Source: an uncultured Lewinella sp.
GTDB lineage: Bacteria > Bacteroidota > Bacteroidia > Chitinophagales > Saprospiraceae
Direction of reading: 5' to 3'
DNA: 8,708 nt
Assembly: GCA_938021455.1 (NCBI GenBank)
Contig: CALIGP010000061.1
Location: 1-8,708 of the forward strand
Part shown: piece by piece, positions 1 to 8,000 of the stretch
Layout of the letters: each line of letters starts with the position of its first letter
How positions within the stretch are numbered: position 1 is the stretch's first letter
Program-made: the position numbers and the translations under genes
Notes under the pieces: generated by a model
Databases searched by the model: none
What the model saw: the letters and a program-made list of their open reading frames with translations, nothing else
Told to the model about the DNA's origin: nothing

Positions 1-1
1 C

Positions 2-397
2 TTACAGGACAAATATCGCAGCGTACTCACCCTCGGTGAAAAATTCAACGCCCAGGACGGTTACGTGGAAGAATCTGACGGTCGTCTTCGCATCGGTGGA
101 ACCGTAGAATACCTACACCAGAAAGACCAGATGTGGGACGAAATCAAGCGCGTCGGTGGCGAGAATGCCTCTGATGTTGAAGCGGACATCAAGGTTCGCA
201 ACACTTCTATCTATGCCCGCCACACGGTGGACAAAGGAGAGAGTCTTTCGCTCATCGCCAAGGATTACATGGGAGACGTCATGGCTTACAAAGCCATCTT
301 TGCTGCCAACTCTGACACCCTGGAAGATCCCAACAAAATTTTCCCCGGTCAGGAATTGGTCATCCCCTTCCCCGAAGGTCGTAGCGCAGACGCGTAA
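2..397 (+). CDS. BON-like/LysM domain protein, Kbp (YgaU)-like, 5' end missing
   Basis: This is the last 131 codons of a reading frame that is open to the left edge; the in-frame GTG at 65 lies inside the domain and is not a credible start. Visible residues 8-66 alternate strand and helix like a BON domain, with VEESDGRLRIGGTV and a downstream helix ending near DVEADIKV. Residues 71-123 are a LysM domain: YARHTVDKGESLSLIAKDY, then a helix with YKAIFAANSD and the closing DPNKIFPGQELVIP. BON followed by a C-terminal LysM is the architecture of E. coli Kbp, a cytoplasmic potassium-binding protein; LysM more widely binds peptidoglycan or related glycans. Whether this protein is cytoplasmic cannot be judged because the N-terminus is missing. 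The gene ends with TAA and converges on the minus-strand gene that ends at 612. The LysM call is firm; the Kbp-like role is inferred from domain order. Confidence 0.85.
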   Translation, partial: LQDKYRSVLTLGEKFNAQDGYVEESDGRLRIGGTVEYLHQKDQMWDEIKRVGGENASDVEADIKVRNTSIYARHTVDKGESLSLIAKDYMGDVMAYKAIFAANSDTLEDPNKIFPGQELVIPFPEGRSADA

Positions 398-404
398 GTC
401 CTCT

Positions 405-610
405 ACTGAAACATGAGTCATCCCTAATTTCTGGGCGAGATGACCATGTATCCTGGCAAAGAATAGGATTTTTAGCAATCAGCGGACAGCATTCAGGCAA
501 AACGGCCCTGAATGCTGTCCGCTGATTGCTTTTTTATACCAAACCAACTGGGTCCATGGGAGAACACACCGTAAATGTTGCACAAACTCCGGGATGACTC
601 ATGTTTCAGT
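405..610. repeat. 206-bp MITE-like element with 20-bp terminal inverted repeats
   Basis: The left end ACTGAAACATGAGTCATCCC (405-424) is matched perfectly, in inverted orientation, by 591-610. Between the ends lies a second, perfect 24-bp inverted repeat (474-497 with 507-530). The stretches between the two repeat pairs (425-473 and 531-590) differ in length, 49 against 60 bases, and show only weak complementarity. The element is flanked on both sides by TCT (402-404 and 611-613), which could be a 3-bp target duplication, although three bases are weak evidence. It has no credible coding sequence. It fills the gap between two convergent genes whose stop codons would otherwise be about 10 bases apart or less. 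A non-autonomous transposable element or IS remnant is the best reading; a very large bidirectional structured terminator is the alternative. I cannot assign an IS family. Confidence 0.6.
474..535 (+). terminator. Rho-independent terminator with an unusually long stem
   Basis: A perfect 24-bp stem (474-497 pairing with 507-530) encloses a 9-base loop and runs straight into six T residues (530-535). The T run lies on the right, so it should end plus-strand transcription from the LysM gene, whose stop codon is 77 bases upstream. On the minus strand the stem would be followed by A residues (complement of 469-473), so it should not terminate that strand by the intrinsic mechanism. It lies inside the 405-610 inverted-repeat structure. 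Confidence 0.8.
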
Positions 611-611
611 T

Positions 612-1700
612 CTAAAGCAAGAGATCCATATCCACATGCTCCTCGATTAGCTCCACAGCACGCCTGATTTTCCAGGGCGTCTTAAGGTTAATCTTCACTT
701 CCATTTGATTGATTCGAACGGCGGCACCATAAGTATCCAGCGCACAGGAAATGACCGGAATTTTATGCTCGTTCAGAAAATCGAGATGAGGTAAATCGGC
801 TACTTTCTGTTCTTCGCCAGTCACGATGATCCCAGAGATGGTCGAGCCCGGTAGGTTACGCTCTTCCAGAATGACCTGCAGAGCCGCCAACGCTTCTTCC
901 AACCGACGTCGGCTAACGAGGATAAGCAGATTTTTCAGATGCTCAATCTCTGCACGTGCCAGTAAGCTACCACTTGCTATATTTTCTACCCGATTATTGA
1001 GTTGATTACGATGTAGCAAGGTTTTACCACCCAACGCCCGACGAATAGTGGCCATAATGGGGTTGGACAGCGTCTTCTCATATGGCACAACCCCCAAGAG
1101 AGGTATGCCTAATTTTTTGAGATAGATATCAAGATATTTTCGCACTTTTTCCTGCTTATCCGGTCGGGTTTTATTGACGATAACCCCGCGAACAGGCACT
1201 CGCTTTTCACGAAACATCGCCAGGTTCATGTTCAATTTATCGATGGTACTGCCAATGCCTCCCTCAACGATCATTACCACGGGTGCGCCCAGCAACTGAG
1301 CGACCTGGGCGTTGCTCATATCACAAACGGAGCCGACACCAGGATGACCAGTGCCCTCATAAATAACGATATCGTTTTCGGCCTGGAGCCTGCGACTGGC
1401 CTTGGTAATGGGACCAGCGAAATCAAATTTAGTGGGATCATCCAGATACTGAGAAGTAACGCCTCTACCGATAATGATGGGGCTATGAAGGTCGGCTTTA
1501 AGTTCAAAATCCATCCCTCGTGCAAAAAGCAGTGCATCTTTATCAACGCGCAAATCTCCTAACTCTACGAATTCTTGCCCCACCGGTTTGCAGTAGCTAA
1601 CCTTATGCCCTCTGGCCCGAATGGCAGCCATTAAACCGAGAGTAGAGGTCGTTTTCCCTACGTGCTGGGAAGTAGCGGCAATGTAAAGTCGATCGATCAT
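612..1700 (-). CDS. BioD-like P-loop ATPase with DRTGG domain (Pta N-terminal-like, lacks phosphotransacetylase domain)
   Basis: The 362-residue product starts with a BioD/CobQ-type nucleotide-binding domain. It has a P-loop at residues 9-18 (ATSQHVGKTT, with K16 and T17), a CKPVG motif at 37-41 matching the KPV of dethiobiotin synthetases, and YEGTGHPGVG at 114-123 in the place of the BioD EGAGG motif. Residues from about 214 to 322 fit a DRTGG domain, with TISGIIVTGE near 287-296 and HKIPVISCALDTYGAA near 312-327. Long-form phosphotransacetylases carry these two domains before the catalytic PTA_PTB domain. Here the protein stops with TAG after a helical tail and no catalytic domain follows, so it is probably a stand-alone nucleotide-binding or regulatory protein, of the kind databases often label 'phosphotransacetylase family protein'. 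It is predicted to be cytoplasmic, with no signal or membrane segment. ATG at 1700 is chosen because it immediately precedes the first strand and P-loop; no clear ribosome binding site is seen. Substrate and partner are unknown. Confidence 0.88.
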   Translation of the reverse strand: MIDRLYIAATSQHVGKTTSTLGLMAAIRARGHKVSYCKPVGQEFVELGDLRVDKDALLFARGMDFELKADLHSPIIIGRGVTSQYLDDPTKFDFAGPITKASRRLQAENDIVIYEGTGHPGVGSVCDMSNAQVAQLLGAPVVMIVEGGIGSTIDKLNMNLAMFREKRVPVRGVIVNKTRPDKQEKVRKYLDIYLKKLGIPLLGVVPYEKTLSNPIMATIRRALGGKTLLHRNQLNNRVENIASGSLLARAEIEHLKNLLILVSRRRLEEALAALQVILEERNLPGSTISGIIVTGEEQKVADLPHLDFLNEHKIPVISCALDTYGAAVRINQMEVKINLKTPWKIRRAVELIEEHVDMDLLL

Positions 1701-1763
1701 ATCGGGAAGGTAATGATTTCATGATGATCCGGAAAGGATGGGAGTAGCCAAGTTAAACAGCGG

Positions 1764-1857
1764 GCGCTGACGCAGGTGCAGAGGGATGTTTTCAGAAGCA
1801 ATGACCGGATGCTCACGACACCGCTTCTCAAGTCCCTCCTTGCACCTGCGGCCCCGC
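1764..1857. repeat. Long imperfect hairpin in the divergent intergenic region
   Basis: CGCAGGTGCA at 1771-1780 pairs perfectly with TGCACCTGCG at 1841-1850. Pairing continues inward: 1781-1787 with 1832-1838 after a two-base bulge (one pair is T-G), 1791-1792 with 1830-1831, and AGAAGC 1794-1799 with GCTTCT 1823-1828, around a 23-base loop. Outward, GCG 1764-1766 pairs with CGC 1855-1857. No T run follows on either side, so it is not a standard terminator. It could be a structured leader of the minus-strand gene, an operator-like region, or an old palindromic repeat. The pairing is seen directly; the function is unknown. Confidence 0.45.
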
Positions 1858-1921
1858 GCCCAATTTATTACGCAGTCTCCAAACGGGCCATTGATCTCTA
1901 TGCTTTCGTCCTTCATGATCA

Positions 1922-1940
1922 AAAAAATAAATATTTTTTG
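1922..1940. promoter_or_regulatory. AT-rich hyphenated palindrome, possible divergent promoter core
   Basis: AAAAAATA (1922-1929) and TATTTTTT (1932-1939) form a perfect inverted repeat separated by AA, in an otherwise GC-balanced region 67 bases before the giant gene. The plus strand reads TATTTTTTTG-like here (TA at 1932, then six T and G at 1940), close to the Bacteroidota -7 element TAnnTTTG but one base too long. I find no well-placed TTTG for the -33 element. The call is therefore tentative and rests on position and AT content. Confidence 0.25.
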
Positions 1941-2006
1941 GCGTGGAGGGTAAGATTCACGTTCAGACACGATCTTCCCGTAGAACTTCACCACTAAATC
2001 GTCCCA

Positions 2007-2078
2007 ATGATGAAACACACCTACCGTTTATTACTTGTGGTTTTCTTGCTTTGCGGCAGCCTTTTTGGCTTGCAGGCA
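2007..2078 (+). other. Sec signal peptide of the giant protein
   Basis: Residues 1-24 have a short basic start (MMKHTYR), a hydrophobic core LLLVVFLLCGSLFGL and a small-residue cut site ending LQA, followed by QQFEF. A cysteine at residue 16 lies in the core, but the residues before it (FLL) do not form a good lipobox and the hydrophobic segment continues after it, so signal peptidase I cleavage is favoured over lipoprotein processing. Confidence 0.88.
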
Positions 2079-5000
2079 CAGCAATTTGAATTCGCAGTTG
2101 ATACGATCTGTGCCGACTTAGGCTCAGACTTCGTTATTGACCTCATTAAAGATGACATTCCACCAGGAATCGCCTACATCACTGACCGGATTGAAACACC
2201 TTGTTACCGGATAACGGAACAAGGCGTCTTCATCCTAAACCCCAGCGGCACCGAAGAACGATGCTGTGGCCCTCAGGAGCCTTTTGAAGTAGTTGTCTAC
2301 TTCCTCAATGAGGACGGAAGCAGAGGAGATCCTCTTGGCTTCCAACTAGTTGACCTCACCATCAAGTGCCCAAAGCCTGATTGTGGGCTTGTTGACCTGG
2401 AAGAGCTCTCTGGTGAAGACCCTTCCAATGGCGAGCCTGGTCAAAACCCGCCGACCTGTATCAGCGCTTGTGAATTTAGCACAGCAACCTACCTGTTTGA
2501 CCAATCAGTGGGCCTGAACTACGTATGGTCCGTCAGCCCAGCTGCTGCCGGAACGGTTAACTATAACCCCGGTCTACCGGGTCAGTTACAGGTTGAATGG
2601 GAAGACATTTCCCCAGCCTCCCTTTCCGTTGACATCCTCGACGGCTTAGGTAACGTTATTCAGACCCGCACCTGGTGCGTTGAGCTTACCCCCTCCCCCA
2701 TTGCCGACTTTACGGCCGTTACGGACGCCTGCCTCGGTCAAGACGTAAGTTTCACGAACACCTCCACCGGCGCGCCCGCTACCTTTGACTGGAACTTCGG
2801 AGACGGTAACACCGTACAGAACGTCACCAACCCAACGCACAGCTATGATAATCCCGGTACTTATACCGTAACGCTTTATGCTACCTCCGAAGGAACTAAC
2901 CCGGACGGTAGCCAGGCTTGTTGTTGTACCGATTCTATTTCTTACGACATCACCATCGACCCACTTCCCGGCCCGGGCATTTTCTGGGTTTCCACCCTTT
3001 GTGAGGGTGACGCCAGCAAGTACTGGACCGATGCTACTAATTGTGGTTCACTCACCTGGGGAATTTCTCCTAACGGTACCATTACCAGCGGACAAGGAAC
3101 GGACACCATTATGGTACAGTGGGGAGCCGGTCCTGCCGGTACGCTTTCATTGGCCGTTACGGGTTGTGATATTCCTTATTGTCCTTATCCTACAGAAGTA
3201 ACGGTTCCCATCATTTCATCCGTTGGCACCATTAGCGGCCCTACGGAAGTATGTAAAGGAGCCTCTGCCAGTTATGAACTACCCAAATGGATGACCGTAG
3301 AATACGAATGGGCATTGCCCGATGGCGGTTCATTTAATGGTTCTCCAAACGGGCATATTGTGAACGTCACCTGGCCTACAGTACCGGGCACCTACCGGCT
3401 CGTAGGCGAGTACGGAAGTAGTTTCCTTGCGGGTCTTCCCAACCATGATGGGAACGACTGTTACGGTAGTGCAGAACTGATCGTTACCGTTCTGGGAGAT
3501 TTTGACGTTACCGGACCGACGCAGATCTGTGTCAACAACACGGTTACTTATTCTGCCTTTGGCGACTTTGCCGGGGCAACATTCAACTGGTCAATTGACG
3601 GTTATCCAGCTTTTGACCAGGCGGGAACGCCTAACTACATCGTGGACTGGTCTTTACTACCTGGCCCGGGTGCTTACATCATTACGGCGGAAGCCGACGC
3701 TCCTGGCCCCGCAGATTACTGTGTAGGTAAGCAGAGTATTGTTGTCATTGTTTCCGAGGCCGTAGCACCAACGATCACTGGCCCAACGGACTACTGCATC
3801 AACGAACCCGTTGTCTTTACGGTCACTAATCCGACCCCGGGGTACAGTTACTTCTGGACGGTCTCCCCTGGTTCTATTACCATGGGTGGTTCTGGTGGAC
3901 CAACCATGACGGCAGAGTTCACTTCTACCGCTGGCGGAACCGTGACGGTATACGGACAGATGAACGTAGCTCCTTTCTGCCAGTCAGAAGTAGCTAGTGT
4001 AACCCTAAACAGTAAGGAGTTTAGCCCCAACCCACAGATCAACAATATCCCCTCCTGTACGAATAGTCTGGCCACCTACGGAATCACGGAGCCACAAGAC
4101 GCAGCCACTACTTACGAGTGGAGCATCAGCCCGGCCACGTTAGGAAGTGTCGTTAGTGACGGAGATACTGCCTCCCCAACCATTCAATGGAATAACGACG
4201 CAGGTTCAGCCACGATTACGCTGGTAATGACCTTGTGTGGACAAACCAGGACCCTGACTCAGAGCATTACCCTTACGGCCCCCACCGTTCCGGTGATTAC
4301 GCAGACGGGCACGCTTTGTCCAGGTGGCTCAGTAACCTTGTCCATTAACAGCGCTTTGTTTAGTAGTCAGAGTTGGAATACCGGAGCGGCAACGCCGTCT
4401 ATCACCGTAACCACGGAAGGTAACTTCGTGGTGAATACCATTGACTTAAATGGCTGCCCTGGAGTAGCTACTTACCGGGTTATCGAAGTAGATGGTCCTC
4501 CCATAAGTATTAGCACTTTTGATCGGCGTCAACACTGTGTTGATGACACACCGGTTCCTCCACCGTCAGTATTGACGGCTTCGACGGATCCCGCCAATAC
4601 GATTGAGTGGTTCTGTAACGGCATATCTCAAGGAACTGCGGCTACGGGTAATACGACCTTTAGCCACACCTTCAATGCTACTATTTCCGGATACACCTAC
4701 GTTGCGGTCGCTACCGACCCTGCAGGTTGTACGGAGACATCCGATCCTATTTTCATCGTTCATGAACGCTGCTGTGGTGATCCCTACGTGAGTGATCCAA
4801 TTTCTCAGATTCACGAGTTTACGGCAGTACAACGCACGCCTGATTGTGACATTTATGACCTGGTGGCCGTTTACTCTGGCGATAGTGTCGTTTGTCATGG
4901 ATGGGATCTTCCCTACCAGACCCAAATTCTGGGTAGCGGTGGCGCTAACGATCCGGACCGGGACTCGCTGACAATCCGCTTACCTGGCGTCGGCTGCTAT

Positions 5001-8000
5001 GACGTAGACAGCGAGATTTTTGTTTACAGCTACAAAACCGAGACCGTCACCGTTATTGATGCAAATGGCAACCCACAGCAAGTAACCGTGATTGACACCA
5101 TCAAGTGTGGCCGGGAGCTCCGGCTTAAAATCTGTAACCCACTGCTGGCGGACTTCGACTTCTCGGAAGATTGTGATAAAGTAACCTTCACCGATGAAGG
5201 GCAGGTAGACTTCTCCCTGACCACCGGCCCGGTTACTTACACCTGGGACTTCGGCGACGGCAGCCCTGCTGGCTCGGGCGCAAACCCCATGCACACCTAT
5301 GCCGCAAACGGTAGTTACACCGTAACGCTGACGGTTTCCGATGGTACTTGTCAGTCAGTTAGCGTACAAACGGTCAACGTAACTAACTTACCGGACAGTG
5401 ACTTCACCTTTAACCCAACGATGGTTTGCTACGGAGAACCGGCCACCTTCACCGGCACCGGTACGAATGTCATCAGCTGGTTCTGGGACTTCGGCGATGG
5501 AGCCACCTTTAGCGGCAATGGCCCGCAACATACCTGGCTCCCTGCGTCCGCGCCCGCTAATTACACGGTCACCTTGACGACTGAGAATACCGCTGGATGT
5601 ACACAAACTATTACCAAAACCATTACCGTCAACCCCTCACCAGATGACGATATCATTGCGGCCTCCAACGGTTTGATCATCTGCGATGGTGATGATACGG
5701 ATCTGTCCGTCCTGCCCCAGGCAGGAGCTACTTACGAGTGGTCTACTGGCGCGACAACGAACGTTATCACAGTAAGCACTGCTGGCACCTACGATGTGAC
5801 CATCACCACCAGCGACGGATGCGAACGAGTAATTGATGCTGTAGAAGTACAGGTTGTTCCTCTTCCAGACATTTCCTGGAGCGGTAACCCCTTCATCTGT
5901 GATAACGGCAGCACTACGCTGAAAGCACTCGCCGGAGGTGGACATACCTACTCCTGGCAAGACGCCAGTACTGGCATCAGCGGATCGGGCATGTCTTTCC
6001 AGATCAATTACGATCCATCGACGCCCATACATGATATCGTTCTGATGGTAACGAATGCTTACAACTGTACCTCCACCACAACGATTCAGGTGGAACAGGT
6101 AATCAGCCCGATGCCGGTACTAACCGTTACCGGTGGCCTCTGTGAAGGAGACGGTAGCCTGATTGCGGTAACTAACGTTCAGCCTGATGTAGTCTATACC
6201 TGGAACACGGGTGAAACCGGTCCTTCTATCTTCACGTACCAGGCAGGAGTCTACACCGTTTTGGCAACAAACACCATTACGGGCTGTACGGGAACAGATG
6301 CGGTAACTATTTACCCGCTTCCGGACATTTGTATCGTTCCAACGGGTTGTTACGAGACCTGTGCTCCGGACACCCTGCATGGTCCCGTCGGAGATTACAC
6401 TTATGCCTGGTACAAAAACGGCTCTCTGGTTGGGACTGATATGGACTTGATCGTGAATATGTCTGCTTCCTACAGTGTAGTAGTCACGAACAATGTAACC
6501 GGTTGTTTCAGCGTAAGTGATAGTCTCTACCTGGAAGTTATTGACTGTGACTCCACGGATTGTGACGACCTCAACACTATCGTCAAGACGTACTCGCAGG
6601 ACAACCCAACGGGAGACTGCTGCTATGAACTCTTCTACACCGGCTTACCCAACGGTGTATACGCCATCGAAATCACCAGCTCGGATGCTGACCTAACGGC
6701 TGTTCCTGGCTCCGAGAATCCTTTCTTCGGTTACGTGGGAATGCCTAATGCATCGACGATTCAGTTAGCATCCGACGGAGGACTGTCAACACCATTGCCT
6801 ACGGACATGAACGTCCAGAGCGCGCTGGCCTTCTGTCCGTCAAACGCAACCTCCGATCCTCAGACAATCCTCATCCAATACCTGGATGCTGACCTGCAGG
6901 TGATTTGTGAAGAGGAAGTAATTACGGAATGCCCCGCAGAGCCCGACTGTATTTACGTAACCACGGATACACTGTACTGTAGCCCTGACGGAGGTCTGAT
7001 TCTAGACTTCACGGTCTGTGTTCCTTCGGATTTGAACTTCAACGTCGGTTACATCCAACTTCAGGATGCTTCCGCTGAAGCAGGAGTAGATCTGCCCATT
7101 GGAATACCCCTCTCTCCAGCGATGATCCCAGGAGAGTGTCGTAGCCTTAGCATTAACCTGTCTGAGCTGACGCCTGGTGAGGAATTCTGTTATAAACTCG
7201 TTGGTCATTCCGGCGATCCAGCCATTGACCCATCCGCACTTTGCTGCTCTGATCAGGAGCCTCGCTGCCTGGACATTCCACTCTGTGACCCCTGTGAAGA
7301 CCTATCGGTTGACATTGCTTCTGCCGATGATGAAGGCTGCTGCTTTGACATCTTCCTGGTTGACAACGCTACGTTCGCTGATTTTGACGCCATTGATGTC
7401 TGCATCATTGATGGAGATGGAACGCTATCTGTATTCGGCAACCTCGGTGATCCAATCGTTGGATCAGTAAATGCGGGTGGCACGACGGCGACCTTCGTTC
7501 CCGCCGGAGGTGGATTACTACCGGATGGTTTCTTCCAGCTACCCCGGATTTGCATTGATGACAATACGGTTCGTGACCATACCATTGAGATAAAATGGAT
7601 GAAAGACGGAGAAGTCATCTGTCGGGACACGGTAATGGCGGAATGCGATCCTCCCTGTGGTTACCTGACGGAAGAGACCATTGTCTGTGAAGGGAATCAG
7701 TACGTTTGGAGTGGTTTGATTACCAACACATCACCACACACCATGTCACAGGCCTACATCTCCTTTGATAATCCGGCACTGGCGGCATACAATACGACCA
7801 TTGTATTCGGTACTGCTCTTAACCAATTTGATAGCGAATTCATCAATATCAACATTGGTGCCCCAGCTACGCCTGGAGAAGAGATATGCTTCACCGTCAC
7901 CCTACACGAGTTGGATGATGATAATGATCACATTAACTGCTGCCACTTTGAGGTTTGTATTACGATGCCGGATTGTCAAATCAGTCAGCCTTGTAGTTGT

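Noticed and set aside
113..478. Minus-strand reading frame of 121 codons opposite the LysM gene
   Set aside because: It is antisense to a clear LysM domain and its first codons lie in the inverted-repeat element, so it is best explained as a shadow.
612..1700. Interpretation as a broken phosphotransacetylase pseudogene
   Set aside because: The frame is intact with a plausible start, P-loop and C-terminal helix, and no phosphotransacetylase remnant lies between its stop at 612 and the convergent gene.
612..1700. Interpretation as dethiobiotin synthetase (BioD)
   Set aside because: The N-terminal fold is BioD-like, but the 362-residue length, the C-terminal DRTGG domain and the absence of biotin genes nearby argue against it.
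1776..1997. Plus-strand reading frame of 73 codons before the giant gene
   Set aside because: It lies antisense to the previous open frame, runs through the hairpin and AT tract, and has no recognisable domain or ribosome binding site.
1719..2018. Minus-strand reading frame of 99 codons across the divergent intergenic region
   Set aside because: It overlaps the start of the giant gene, contains both arms of the hairpin and the AT palindrome, and its translation resembles no family I know. It looks like an accidental open frame.
2007..2078. Lipoprotein signal peptide with cysteine 16 as the lipidated residue
   Set aside because: The residues before the cysteine are FLL, a poor lipobox, and the hydrophobic core continues to a good signal peptidase I site at LQA. 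The T9SS tail also fits a non-lipidated route.
3231..4290. CRISPR or DNA-level tandem repeat in the repetitive part of the giant gene
   Set aside because: The repetition is at protein level only; the DNA copies are diverged, with no short identical repeats at regular spacing.
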